Translations under genes and position numbers: made by a program
Notes under the pieces: model-generated
Database searches by the model: none
Seen by the model: only the letters and a program-made list of their open reading frames with translations
Told to the model about the DNA's origin: nothing
DNA from: Trichoderma breve
Lineage: Eukaryota > Ascomycota > Sordariomycetes > Hypocreales > Hypocreaceae
Assembly (NCBI RefSeq): GCF_028502605.1
Contig: NC_079235.1
Coordinates: 620,001-684,000, forward strand
Direction of reading: 5' to 3'
Length of the DNA stretch: 64,000 nt
Shown here: positions 31,993 to 44,282 of the stretch, in pieces
How positions within the stretch are numbered: position 1 is the stretch's first letter
Layout of the letters: each line of letters opens with the position of its first letter

Positions 31993-33470
31993 CCTGGGAT
32001 CTTCTCTTCTTGGACCCCGCTGTTATTTTCACACGACACATGTATTATGTACATCCTCTTCTAAAATTTCGAAGCGATGCTTTCTTTCAGGCGAATATGG
32101 AGTTGGGCTTGTGGCATTGGTTTATTTCTAGACGGTTTTGGGAACACCAAAAAGTTGCAAGGGGAGAAACCTTGGAGTTGAATGGGGGGAGAAATACTAC
32201 ATCGGGGAGAGCGACCAATTTGGTGGTCTTTGTTTTTTCTTTGGGCAAATAATACCCTTGTAAACATAAGGCACAAACAAGGCACATTTAATATCTAGAA
32301 TGCCGACATAGGAATATAATGAACTCGGTACATGCCGTCTTATAGATAAGGATTCTTACCTGGATAGATGGTATCGGTACGTACATTTTGCATTGGAAGT
32401 GAGAATCAAGGAAGCCTATACAACCAAGAATATGAGCGACAAGTGTCATGCTTCTTGTTATCTTTGAAGAAACTTGAGTCAGTCCCATTGCTCAGCTCAC
32501 TATGATTCACCATAGATCGATGTGGCATAACTGACTATCCTACTTCTTAGTTACAAAGGGGGGGAAACATAGTTGGTCATCGCAAGTCATGCTTAGTTGT
32601 CTTTGTTACATCACCCTTTAATCTGCTAACCCATTATTCTGGGTTAAATGTTCGGGTGCGGCGGTAAACAAAGAAAGTAGCTATTCTGAGTCCAAGTTTG
32701 CCATCCAGCATCACAGCGACTGTGTGGAGTTCAAGTGTGCGGCCTGCAGGATATATGGAGGCCTTTATTTACTAGGCGGACATAGCTAATTATTAAAGCT
32801 GAATGGATATTTGAGTTAATAATGATTCCGAATCGAATATCACCACAACCATCCAAGAGGCAATAGCTGAAGCACGCCAAGTGTTCCTGAAAAAGCGGCT
32901 TCTGAATGGGTGATATTCCTGTGCACATCCCAAGTGTGAGCTACTTGACCGACGCGGGCTCGGTCATCAACATCTGCATCTACAATAGTCCAGCTTCAGA
33001 TAGTTCTTCGATGGACAATTACTAACACCTTGATACCATTTGGGAAACTTCTTATTGGAATATACACCCCAAATATACCGCATTTTGCGAGCTCGGATAA
33101 CCACAGGAATGTTTCTATATCGGCAAACTCTCGTGTCTCTTAATTGCACTCTTGTTGCCCTTAGTCTTATGGACCATCCATGTTGTTATAAATCATATCG
33201 TTGAATAAGCTACTTCTAACCGATACAACCTGTACATAACGTCAACTATACCGGAAATCCTTCGTCGTGTTGGCGAGGTACGTACCTCAGCCTGATGCAT
33301 GTTGGGCATCTCCACACGACAGCCTAACATCAATGCATGTTCGCAAGGCGCTTTCTCTGCCTCCATTTACCATCATCACATTCACATTCATCTCCTAGAG
33401 CTACTTACTCTCAATCGCACCAATACCAGTGAAATCTTTCTAGCCGTGGCCTGGTACCATCACCATCGCT
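31993..33470. other. Intergenic, nothing recognised
   Basis: 1.5 kb between the glycosyltransferase-like gene and the PIF1-like helicase, containing only short open frames in both strands. Confidence 0.55.
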
Positions 33471-35312
33471 ATGCTACTCGCTGCAGCATGGCGACGTTCA
33501 GCGTTATATGTGTTGGCGCCTAGTAGCCTTGTCCAGTTGAGATTCCGCCAGCAGCTAAAGGCATCAACAATTTACGCTCTAAAAATACCAAGCTGCACTA
33601 GAGAATACGCAAATTCTAAAAAGAAGAAGAAGAAGAAGAAACAGGCTACAGATATCGCCCAGCCTGCGGATACCACCAAGTCTATAGAAATTGGGTCGCC
33701 ACTGTTGTCCGAAGCATTTACCACGGTGGACCTAGTGCCGAAGCAACCATATAGGATAGGAGATGGTCCGACCCTATCGCCGGAGCAGGAGGACCTGGTT
33801 TCACGTGCAGTTGAGGGTCACAACATCTTTTACACCGGCTCGGCAGGCTGTGGGAAATCGACAGTGCTGAGAGAAATCAGGCAGCGTCTCATGCGAATGG
33901 ATAAGAATGTCCATGTTTTGGCACCGACAGGCAAGGTGGCGATGGCAAATGGCGGCAAGACAACCTGGTCGTTTGCCGGATGGACGCCCAACACGCACAA
34001 ATTCAGTCTATCCGAGCTGAAAGAATTCTCAACAGGTCGCATTCTGCTGGAGAGGTTTAGGAACGCCGACACAATCATTGTGGATGAGATTAGCATGGTG
34101 GAAGCCATGCATTTCAACCGACTAAATGAAATTATGAAGGCCGCGCACTCTCCATTCGACGAGAGATCTACTCTTCCATTTGGCGGTACTCAGATCATTG
34201 TTACAGGGGATTTTTGCCAGTTGCCCCCAGTCAAACCGTTCTCACACTGCTTCGAATGCGGCAGTGACCTTATACCAAACAGACGACAAGACATATACAC
34301 ATGCCCAAGCACCGAGTGCGGCGCCTCTTACCATGATGATGATAAATGGGCCTTTAGAAGCAAAGCATGGGACGAATGCAATTTTGAGCATGTGTACCTG
34401 AAAGAGGTGCACCGGCAAAAAGACCCAGAGTTTGTTAGACTCCTACAAAAATGTCGACTGGGTCTGGGGATGAACGACTCTGAGCTCGACCTTCTGGCCA
34501 ATTGTAACAAAACGACGGATTCTTATGCAGTGAGACTCTTTCCCACACGGGATGAAGTTCGAAAAGTCAACGATGCTGAGTTTCGGCGCATTAGAACTCC
34601 TATACAGACTTACAAGTGTGTAGATGTATTTCTGTGGAGTAAGAAAGAACATCCGCATTTGAGCGGCAAGGGAATTAGAAACACGGACGACTCTCTGAAA
34701 GAATTAAAAGACCACGCATTCGACATTGAACTCAATCTTAAACAAGGGATGCAGGTCTTGCTCTTACACAATATCAACGTATCATTGGGCTTGGTCAATG
34801 GCGCTCAAGGAGTCATAATAGGCTTTCAGCCATTTGAGAATGAGCCACCAAAATTAGAGATACTTAATGAAGACTTGCCTGTATACTGGCCAGCATACGA
34901 CGTCGATAAGGAAAAGATCCTGGAGTTTATGATGGGATGTAGGGAGGCTAACGGGTGGCCGATTGTTCGGTTTCAAAACGGCGTGACAAGGACGATCTAT
35001 CCTGTATGCCAGTCAATTTTGTATGGAGACACGAGGCCATATACCCTACTGGGCCGAATTCAGATCCCCCTAGCGGCTGCATGGGCTCTGACTGTCCATA
35101 AATCACAAGGAATGACACTGGATAACGCAGTTGTGAATCTGACCCGAGCATTTACAGATGGTCAAATATATGTGGCCCTATCTAGAGTGAGGACATTGGC
35201 GGGATTGAAGGTAGAGGGCGATTTAGCTTCTCTGCAGCGTTTCAGAGGAAATCTGCAAGTACTGCGATGGCTGAAAGAAAAGTTTGGTCAGAGTATTGTC
35301 GTGGATGAATGA
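33471..35312 (+). CDS. PIF1-like SF1 DNA helicase, probably mitochondrial
   Basis: 613 residues, one exon. Helicase motifs are in order: motif I GSAGCGKS (123-130), motif II VDEIS (about 206), motif III GDFCQLPP (about 245), the VHKSQG segment (about 544) and YVALSRV (about 567). PIF1 helicases unwind DNA 5' to 3' and act at telomeres, replication barriers and mitochondrial DNA. Between motifs III and IV lies an inserted C-x2-C-x16-C-x4-C zinc-ribbon-like element (about 263-288). The first 45 residues are Arg/Ser/Ala-rich with no acidic residue before Glu45, suggesting a mitochondrial presequence. A run of eight or nine lysines follows (about 50-57), encoded by an AAG trinucleotide repeat that could vary in length. 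Fungi often carry several PIF1 paralogues; this may not be the essential one. Confidence 0.88.
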   Translation: MLLAAAWRRSALYVLAPSSLVQLRFRQQLKASTIYALKIPSCTREYANSKKKKKKKKQATDIAQPADTTKSIEIGSPLLSEAFTTVDLVPKQPYRIGDGPTLSPEQEDLVSRAVEGHNIFYTGSAGCGKSTVLREIRQRLMRMDKNVHVLAPTGKVAMANGGKTTWSFAGWTPNTHKFSLSELKEFSTGRILLERFRNADTIIVDEISMVEAMHFNRLNEIMKAAHSPFDERSTLPFGGTQIIVTGDFCQLPPVKPFSHCFECGSDLIPNRRQDIYTCPSTECGASYHDDDKWAFRSKAWDECNFEHVYLKEVHRQKDPEFVRLLQKCRLGLGMNDSELDLLANCNKTTDSYAVRLFPTRDEVRKVNDAEFRRIRTPIQTYKCVDVFLWSKKEHPHLSGKGIRNTDDSLKELKDHAFDIELNLKQGMQVLLLHNINVSLGLVNGAQGVIIGFQPFENEPPKLEILNEDLPVYWPAYDVDKEKILEFMMGCREANGWPIVRFQNGVTRTIYPVCQSILYGDTRPYTLLGRIQIPLAAAWALTVHKSQGMTLDNAVVNLTRAFTDGQIYVALSRVRTLAGLKVEGDLASLQRFRGNLQVLRWLKEKFGQSIVVDE

Positions 35313-36145
35313 TTGTGGAATAAGTATGCCATATTTTCTAATGGAGTGTTCAATTTGTTATGATCATTCGAATAAGACATAGAAAAGTTCCATGCGATTG
35401 TAACTTATGTGCAAACACTATGCGCTACTTACGAAAACTAGAAACAGAGACGATTAGCAACTTGTCGTCGAGTTTGCTTCAAACCTTCATTATGCTTCAT
35501 TGAAGAATTGACCAGTTGACCGAAAGACGTTCCAGAACGTCTTTCGGGGTAATAGGCCCTCATAGCCTCCTCTTGCTATTGTAAAAATGGTCACCCTAAC
35601 ACATTAATACGCTTATGCTATTTGATCTTAATATAGTAACAGAGTAGTGTCATCCCCACAACGTCGCATAGCTTCACAGAATCTCCGGTTGAAGCTTCTT
35701 AAACAGGCAGGCTACAAACCCCATGGTAGGAAGTCCCACTCACCATTAGTTGAGAATTTTCCCTGCTTAGGTGAATGTGTGACCGCAAACCAGAAAATTA
35801 TTTTGTCTAGGCCGCTTTCTCGCATGACTTACGTCGGCGAGAGCTGGATCAGGATGCAGATTTGCAGGGATACAGGTTAACCGCATTAAAACTGGCAATA
35901 CTGACCGAGAATAAACAAGTAGCCGACCCTGGAAGCCTCATAGTTCTCTGTCTTTACCCCTCACTATTGGCAAAGATTATATGCAATGGGGTTACCTATC
36001 GTGACAAAAGTATTTATTAATATAGATTTCATGTCCGATGTTTACCATCCTTTTCCGGTGTCTTCAACATCATTATTCTCGAATTCCCTTCTGGGAGTAC
36101 TTTGTTTAACTCATATTTCAGTACCCAAATACACAACGTATAAAG
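35313..36145. other. Intergenic with a perfect hairpin
   Basis: About 0.8 kb between the PIF1-like gene and the esterase gene. It has no credible gene. The notable structure is the palindrome at 35520-35547. Confidence 0.6.
35520..35547. repeat. Perfect 13-bp inverted repeat, 2-nt spacer
   Basis: CCGAAAGACGTTC, then CA, then its exact reverse complement. It lies about 210 bp after the stop of the PIF1-like gene. Such a near-palindrome could extrude as a cruciform, bind a dimeric factor, or fold in a 3' UTR. The two-base loop makes a stable RNA hairpin with all 13 pairs unlikely. Confidence 0.95.
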
Positions 36146-37461
36146 ATGCTGCTACTTTCATTTCTCCCTTTTGCGGCAGCTAGCATGGTTAGTGTTCGGA
36201 ACAATTATGCCGAGATTAGGGAACTATCAAGCAGTAATAAGCATTCTTGGTTTGGAGGTAAATTTAAGAATCTTGTTGTGTTTGGAGACAGTTACACGGA
36301 TGAATCGAGGTTGGACTATTTCACAGCCCATAATAACACGCCTCCACCGGTGGGCTTACTGCTTCCCGAGTCTTTTGATGCTTCTGATGGCGGACGCGTT
36401 TGGCCCAGATGTATGGATTGCCATTTGAGCCCTACTATGCGAAAGATCTATTTAACATATGAGGAAAAGATGTCAGCCAATACTCAGGCGCAAAGCTTTA
36501 TAATTACGCCATTGCTGGCGGGATATGTGGGTAATCCTCTGCACTTTACTCAGCATCTGTTGCGAGAGCACATACAGTAACAACGAAGACTAAATATCCG
36601 TTCGCTTAGGTACAACAAGTATCGTGCCACAAGCAAGAGCGACTCCTAAAGACCTTTATGCCGCTATTTTAGAAACAGAAATGCCTACTTGGCTCGCTGA
36701 ATCTCACTTAGCGAGCGCCCACTCACCACATAAAAAGTTTTACACTGGCTCAGCCGATGACACTCTTTATGCCATGTGGATTGGCGTCAATGACATTGGC
36801 AAGAAGAACATATTCGTTGACAGCCAGACACCTGGAACTTCGCTCACAACTTTTACTGACTGTGTGTTCACCGCTTTTGACCGCATCTATAAAAATGGTG
36901 GCCGGAAGTTTGTGTTGATGAACGTCCCTCCGCTTGAGCTGCATCCGATCTACGCGACGCCCGAAAACAAAGGCGTTCCCCCAGGCACACCAGATTGGCC
37001 AAATAAGCCGTCTAACCTAACCGAGGTTTCTTTCAAGATGTATGAATATACGAGTGCGGTGAATGAGATCTTCAAGTTCCAAGTCCCATTCCAGCAACAT
37101 GTTGCCAAGCGATATCCTGGTGCTAAGTGGGCAATCTATGGTGAGCATGAGCTGGTTGTCTCGTTGTAGCCTTTCCAGTATTGGCTAATTAACTTTGATA
37201 TGACTTTTAGATGTAAACTCTTTATTTAAAGACATCCATCAGACCCCGCAAAAATATCTAAACGGCACAGCGCCTCTGGATGTACTCGATTTTATACATC
37301 ATTGCGAGGCGGGCGCGGCAAATTGCACAGACTTACCAGGTGATATAGATTCGTTCATGTTCTATGACTCACTTCATCCTTCTGAACAAGTCCACCGTGT
37401 GGTAGCTCAAAATTTTATGGACGTGATCAATGGTGGAAGTAAATTTGCAACTTATTGGTAG
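36146..37461 (+). CDS. Secreted SGNH/GDSL esterase (CE16-like)
   Basis: Exons 36146-36410, 36488-36526, 36610-37140 and 37211-37461 give 361 residues. A hydrophobic N-terminus (MLLLSFLPFAAAS) is a likely signal peptide. The SGNH blocks are present: block I VVFGDSYTDE with nucleophile Ser48, block III IGVNDIG with its Asn, and block V FYDSLHPSE with the Asp-His pair. Family members of this kind deacetylate plant or fungal polysaccharides and oligosaccharides outside the cell. The tiny second exon (39 nt, KLYNYAIAGGI) is supported by the conserved LYNYA-G-C segment. Exact borders of introns 1 and 2 could shift: a GTAATC donor 4 nt downstream of the chosen GTGGGT in intron 2 is an alternative. 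The region before the second exon looks shorter than in relatives. Confidence 0.8.
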
Positions 37462-39063
37462 CTGGTATCGAATATTCTACTCTTTTATATATCTAAGTTT
37501 GACGGGTATCATGCAAAAATAGCAAACACTTCAACGCCTAGGATATGCTTTTCAAGGGTGCTAGCTAGGGTTTCCTCATTTATTTCTGCTTGACGTGTAT
37601 TCCAACAGTTTGTTCATGTCGTTTATAACAAACACTTCAAAGTGGCAGCTTCTATGAGCAATGGACATTAACTAGATGCTGGTGGCCATTTGTCTAAATA
37701 CGAGATATTGAGAGGGCCTGAATTTATACATTTGAGTATGTAGCTAGATAGAGTATTGCTATTTTACCGTAGTGGTCTATGTCAGTACTAAAATTAATGT
37801 ATATACACCACAGATCCTATTAATTTATACTTAATTATAGTGCGGCGCCCTGGCTTGCTATGGACTATACCTTGCGACATTAGATAAAACCGTTAATATT
37901 ACAAGTTTGATATTGCGATGGATTCCCTCCTTGGCGATGATGCCGTTGATCTACCTCTATTGTCAGAGCTGTTATATAACGCTGGCTGCGATAGCTGCTG
38001 CCGCCTTTGAGACTGACTCTGAGACCGACCCCGAGGCCTAATCTGAGTGGAAGTTATTGAGGTTATCTCGGCTACCTAGATTGAAGAAGACGAGCTGGAT
38101 AGAACTACTAGGTAGCTAGTTAGTGAGAAGTGTTTATATTGAATTGGAAGGACGGGAATTGGCGTAGATTTCTATTTTATAATGTTATAATGTGGAATTT
38201 TATATGGTGATCTTCCTTCCTAACGTGCTGCACTGTATTCTGGTGTGCGGGTGTGGTAATTGCGATTAAGGGGGTAAATCTAGCTCGTGATGTGGAGTAC
38301 TACGGTGAAAATAGCAATATTCTACGGTGAAAATAGTATTACTCGCTAGATATTGGAATCAATTAAGTTATGAATCATTATACGACTGAGTTTCTCTAAC
38401 TTGTTTCGGTTTCTTTCGATAGATCTATCTCCTTTACATGTCTTCTTTGCCGCCTAGATTGGCTGTAGGGTGGGCATGGACTTCTTGGCCACCTCGGTGA
38501 GACCGTGTGAGGTACCGAGGGGATATTCCTGATCTGGAATTGTATATAAGACGTAGATTCAAACCAGTGTTCTGGATGTTCCAGTCCTGATATAAAAATA
38601 CAAATAGCAGAGAGATTGAAGTCATCTACATAGATCAAAATCGAGGAGTTTGTCGGATCGATCATGATTTCATGCTATAGCATGTAGATGAAACTCTTCA
38701 ATCTAGTTACGATATCAGCACAATATACTCGCTGCAGGTGTATAATTGAACCATTATGTCTCATGAATAGCAACAAGGGAAATTGAGCATTGGTCTTCAG
38801 GTATAAACGCCATATCGTGTATGCAACCTATGTAGGGAGCTATTGTATGGATGCATGTGCTCTCTACTCCATATATGGACATGGATCAATGTATCTGCCT
38901 GGAACCTGTAAGTGATTTTAGCGCTATGGGCGCTATAAATCAACCAATACAGCGCACTTTTAGTGTGGGTGATATTACGTAAGCCAGAAAAGATACATCT
39001 TCATAGGTACCACATCTTCGTTGGAGATTCATCACAACTTTCATTATGTTAACTATAGAGACT
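37462..39063. other. Intergenic, nothing firm
   Basis: 1.6 kb. A short ATG-initiated stretch from 37918 breaks after about 30 codons. A 15-bp direct repeat (CTACGGTGAAAATAG) occurs near 38300 and 38322. No domain or RNA gene is seen. Confidence 0.55.
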
Positions 39064-40326
39064 TCATGCTTGCTTGCTCAATGCTTCACGTCTGGATGAG
39101 CTATTGGGATCAAGGTATGGACGTTCTCCCAGCCCGACGGCTCTATTTCCGAAACGCTCGCCCAAACCGTTATAATCATAGGTAGCAGTGTGGAAGACAC
39201 TCCTGTTATCCCAGATGGCTGTTCCAAGGAGTTAGTATTGAAAACCTTATGAGGATGTAAATGCAAGAGACTTACCGATATCATTGGGGTTCTGCCACCT
39301 GAAACGGACTTGTAGGTCATGGCCGTCGTGAACGAGATCCAAGAACCACTGCAGGAGCTTCTTGCTCTCTTCATCGGTCAGACCGTTGATATGCTTAACG
39401 TGGCCACCAACTGGGAAGATGCTCTTCCATCCGGTGACAGGGTTGGTTCGAACAACAGGGTGAATAGCCTTGAGCTCAGAACCCACGTTCTCAGGAGCAC
39501 CACGAGGCTTGTCATACAGCTCGAAACCGGATCGCTTGGCAATGTCACCGAAGCCGGGCTGCTCAAAGGTAGCAGTCAAGGACTCAAGGAATTTCTGGTA
39601 AGGCTCGCTAATACGGTCATAGATTTCATAACCAGAGGCCCAGAGAGTATCTGTCTCGTATTTAGAAATTGTATCACGAAAGGCAGATGTTAATGCTCAT
39701 TATGACTTACCACCTCCAGTCTTAGGAAGCTTAACAAGTCGGAGAGAAGTGTAATCAGCAGGAACAGGCTCAAAGGCAATATCACTGTGCCAGCCAGCGG
39801 CCTTTTGCCTCTTGGGGCTAAGTTCATCGGGCTTGGTTTGCTTGTAGTACTTGTCGAACTGAACGGAGCTGATGGTGCTAATCTCGGGGTCATTGCCACC
39901 AAGTTCTCGCTCATTGTTCAAGAGAGGGTGGATATGCAGGCCAGATGTGGCAGGTCGTCCAGTCAATTTGCCAAGTCTGAGGATAAGCTCCTTCTGGAGG
40001 TCGTTGGTGAGGTTGTCCTGGGCACGGAAGAAGACGACACCACGCTGTGAAACTATAAAGAGTCAGATGATCCATTGTGATTTCACTCTTCGTTTTCTTC
40101 AAGTGTACTTACTGGTGACGGCAAGCTCTCGAATAAGGTCATCGGAGTTGGGGGAATTGAGCCAGTCTACGAGATTGGCCTTGGGGAATTCACGACCAAT
40201 GACTGGTGTGATGTCGAAAGACTCAAACTGGTCCAATGTTCCAGCGAGGGGAATGGTCTGTTGAACCTTGGTCTTGATAGGGACATCGTGGATGACCACA
40301 GGTGCTTCAACTGCTGCGGGAGCCAT
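39064..40326 (-). CDS. TauD/TfdA-type Fe(II)/2-oxoglutarate dioxygenase
   Basis: Exons 40113-40326, 39711-40052, 39276-39650 and 39064-39218 give 361 residues. Introns are 60, 60 and 57 nt. The facial triad is visible: H160 and D162 in AGWHSDIAF and the distal His320 in NRSVFHTATYD; the arginine that binds 2-oxoglutarate is expected in GERFGNRAVG. Family members hydroxylate taurine, alkyl sulfonates, 2,4-D-like acids or other small acids in the cytosol, releasing sulfite when the substrate is a sulfonate. The segment TISQRGVVFFRAQDN restored at the first junction is highly typical of the fungal branch. Divergent, 1.7 kb away, lies a Dal5-like transporter, suggesting uptake and oxidation of one substrate. 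Substrate is not proven by sequence. Confidence 0.9.
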
Positions 40327-42071
40327 TGTTACTGATGTATTTGTATAATCAAAGATCTGCACACTGTCGATATATCTGATGAACAACAGGTTGATATCTC
40401 CTTAAGATATGATTTTGTGGAATTCAATCCATACTTATATGGCAGTACCAATCTTTTTCTCGTATCCTGCCCTGGATATTGCCAAGTCTGTTGCCCATGA
40501 GCATGCCATCAACACGTTCAAGCCATCTTCTTGCGTGCTAGGAATCAAACCACCATCCATGTTGACATCTTTTAGGCTCATTCACATGAAACCAATAATT
40601 GACGCCGATTTGTGCGACATCAATTCCCAAATTGCGTCAGTGAGGGGAGAGAAGCTCACTAAAAGAGCCTGTGATATCGAAGTCCATGTAGCCCTACGGA
40701 TTTAGGGATCTCGGTCATTCCAACTTTCGGCGTACGAAGCATGCGATTGGAGCATTCAGTCGGACTGTCGGTTCAACCAGGTCATCAGCAAGCTGTAGGT
40801 TCAGTTGCATTGCATGATACCTAGCTCCTGTAGGAATAGTAGAGGCATCCATGATGGCGACAAGTCCGCATCCCAAGGCCAACATCCGGGACCTCGCACG
40901 ACTAGTCACATATCCAAAGCGACGGTGCGGATGTCTCTGAACCTGGAAATATCGCATCATACGCGATAACCGCAAACAGAGCGATTCACCGTATGGCGTA
41001 TTCGAACGGCAATCAGCTGCGCTTCTCGGACGCGGGGGTGCAATGCATGAGACCCCTCAGCTATAGGATCACATCAACTCGTTGTCGAAGCACGACACCA
41101 AAGCATAACAGGCTGTTAGGCCGTCGAGACGAGGGTAAGTGGTAAGTCATATGAAAGTCGCGTGCGGCAAAAGCGACATGTGCGTTGCGCCCCCAATGGA
41201 TAAAATGTGCCCGAAACCCCCTATCTCGGCAGCTCCTGTAAATAACCTAGAATTGCGTGCTTCGGGTCGTGTTGGATTGTTGGTGAATCGCGGGTTGCCG
41301 TTTGTGGTGAGAATCAAGGTCTTGATGGCGTGATTGTGCCCGCCACTCGCATAATGAATTGTTGGAGATAAGGCGCATCACGCTGCATAACGCCTGGATA
41401 TGTCAGCTTCCATGAAGGAAAGATGAAGAAAAAAGTTTATTCCACAGATAGGCTCTTGAAAAAAAAGAGAAACAATTGAAGTTGTGATTAAAAACTCCAA
41501 GTCGTATGTAACTAACAAAAGGCTTGGTTATTAAGCTGACCTCAACTACCTTACTTCTCACAATTAGTCGATTTCCATAGTAACAAAGCAATACCTAAAA
41601 AGAGCGGCAGAGTACGTAACTGATTGGGATTATAACTGATAAGAAGTATACTGCCGAGCATCTGCAATTGTATCTACTGCGCATATGCATGATCTCATCC
41701 CTCCGGGGTAGCGATCTGAGGGATGGAGACCGGGGTCCGGGTTTCCAAGTCCACCTCGATATTGGTAACAACTAGCTGCTCATTGGTACCCCAGACGATA
41801 TATCTGAATAATAGCTGTCCTAGGTTCCATCGAGTCTAGCCCTCTCGTCGTAATTGCTTGGGTTATTCTCATCATACCTTCCCGCACCTGCCGGGTCTCC
41901 AATAGTTCCTTGGCTCGTTGCGTGCGATCGCCACATTCACACATCAAAGCGGACTTTGAAGATAGTAGTATTATATAACCAACCTTGGGAAAAAAGTGAC
42001 GATGTGTAAATACTGAAGAGTTGCCCTCTTGTTTTCCCTCTTCAGCATTCACCATCTCATCTGTCAACACC
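40327..42071. other. Intergenic between dioxygenase and transporter
   Basis: 1.7 kb that should contain the promoters of both divergent genes. Short open frames only. In-frame codons extend 17 residues upstream of the chosen transporter start. Confidence 0.55.
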
Positions 42072-44282
42072 ATGGCGACCGTACTTGCGAGAGGCGGAAA
42101 GGACCCGTCTTCGGTCTCAACAACCTCATTAGATAGCATTTCGCCACCGCTGGGAGCTCCGATAGTTGAGAGACGCTCATGGTTCAAGAAGGGAACAAAA
42201 GTCGACAAAGATGCCATTGCAACACAGGTATGCTATTATGGATCAATTGTTTCTTGTAGCTGGACTGACATGACTGCAGCTTTCAGTATTCGACGACCCA
42301 GACACAGCTGAGAAATACCAGCCGAGACCAGACTGGTAATTAAATGCAACTCTACTTTGTCCAAAAGGCAGGACAGCTAACGTGGAAATTGATTAGGGAA
42401 AATATTCACAGATTCGACCCTTCTTTCCGATGGACATGGCGCGAAGAGGGCAAACTCATCCGGAAAATGGACCTCTACATTACGTTTTGGGCCTGTATAA
42501 TGTTCATGGCCCTCGAACTTGATCGTTCCAACCTTTCACAAGCATTGACCGATAACTTCCTTTCGGATCTTCATATGACTACGAATGGTATGCTCGATAA
42601 CCACAAGCCAGTACCTACAAGAGCGCTAACAATCCATCTTTAAGACTACAACTTGGGCAATACGGTGTTCAAGCTATCGTTTCTTCTTGCAGAGCTCCCT
42701 TCGCAGCTAGTGTCGAAATGGATGGGCCCGGATCGATGGATCCCGATGCAGATGTGCTTATGGAGTCTCGTCGCAGGCGCCCAGTTTTGGTTGTCGGGTC
42801 GAAGTTCGTTCCTTGCCACACGAGCCTTGCTTGGCATTATTCAGGGCGGATTCATTCCAGATGTAAGCTACATAACGTTGTAATCACCTGGATCGATTCA
42901 CTAATTGGGATAATTAGGTGATCCTATACCTTTCCTATTTCTACAGACACGCAGAGTTGACAATCCGCCTGGGTTTCTTCTGGACCGCTCTGAGCTTGGC
43001 AGACATATGCTCGGCATTGCTCGCGTACGGGCTATTGCACATGCGAGGTATTGCGAACCGTTCTGGATGGAGATGGCTTTTCCTTATTGAAGTAAGTCAG
43101 GCGTGGTGATGCTCGTTCTCGTGATGCGATTTAGAACACATGCTAACAGATATCATTAGGGCCTCTTAACGCTCGTTGTTGGGTTACTTGCCTGGGTTCT
43201 CATGCCCGCTGGTCCTTGTCAAACGGCCAGTTGGTTCAGAGGCAAAAAGGGTTGGTTTTCTGAAAGGGAGGAAAAAATCATCGTCAACAGAGTAATTCGC
43301 GAAGATCCCAGCAAGAGTTCGATGCACAACCGCGAACCTGTCACGCCCAAGTTACTATGGCAGAGTCTTAAGGATTATGATCTCTGGTGAGTCTCGAGCA
43401 AAAATGAGAAATCGAAAGAGTATCGTTAACGTTTACCAATGCGATAGGCCGATATACATCCTTGGACTTGTATTCCAAGTTCCTGCCACACCACCGGCTA
43501 ATTATCTCACTCTTACGCTTAAAGGCTTGGGCTTTGACACTTTCCAAACCAATTTGCTCACCATCCCATCAACGGTGCTGCATGGTAAGATATATCTATG
43601 CAGTTTAAGAGATACCTTTTACTGACTTATTTGCTCCAGTCTTCATGATGCTGGCCCTTACATATCTGGCTGAAGCTTGGAGCGAACTTACTTTGACGGC
43701 TCTAATTGGTCAAATTTGGCTGCTTCCGTTCTTGATCTACCTCAATGTTGTCAATACTACAGAAGTAAACAAGTGGGTGTTTTGGGTGGTGGTTACACTT
43801 CTCCTTGCATACCCGAATGGTGAGTTCATCCCAAGTCAGGAAGTTTAGCTCATATCACGCATCCCCACTAACAGCTCAATGTAGCCCATCCGATTCAAGT
43901 AGCTTGGAACTCGCGCAACAGCAATGCGGTCAGACTTCGAACGGTTTCAGCAGCATGTTACAACATGTTTGTCCAGGCTGGTGGCATCGTCTCCGCCAAC
44001 ATCTACGTAGCGAGTAAGCAGCTCCCCTTTCCACTTCTATACTATACTACTAACTAAGCTCTGATAGGTGATGCTCCTCGTTATGTTCACGGTAATCGCG
44101 CACTCCTTGGCATTACCTGCATGAACATAGTTATATATATTCTCACGAAGTTGTACTATGTCTGGCGTAACCAGTCCCGAGCAAAGAAATGGGAAGCGAT
44201 GACTGAAGAACAGCGACTACACTATCTCGCTACGACAACTGACGAAGGAAACAAGAGGCTCGACTTCAGATTTCAGCATTAG
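42072..44282 (+). CDS. MFS transporter, allantoate permease (Dal5/ACS) type
   Basis: Ten exons: 42072-42227, 42280-42335, 42397-42587, 42645-42862, 42918-43091, 43160-43386, 43448-43584, 43640-43819, 43885-44013 and 44068-44282, giving 560 residues. All nine introns are 52-68 nt with GT-AG ends, and every junction keeps the frame. The sequence follows the anion:cation symporter branch of the major facilitator superfamily: [16 protein letters not shown] after helix 1, the WMGPDRW loop, [14 protein letters not shown], and a helix 4-6 block ending [13 protein letters not shown]. Such plasma-membrane carriers import allantoate, dipeptides, vitamins or sulfonates with protons. The neighbouring divergent TauD-type dioxygenase suggests a small organic acid or sulfonate as substrate. 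An in-frame ATG-less extension exists upstream; ATG 42072 has the best context. Confidence 0.9.
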
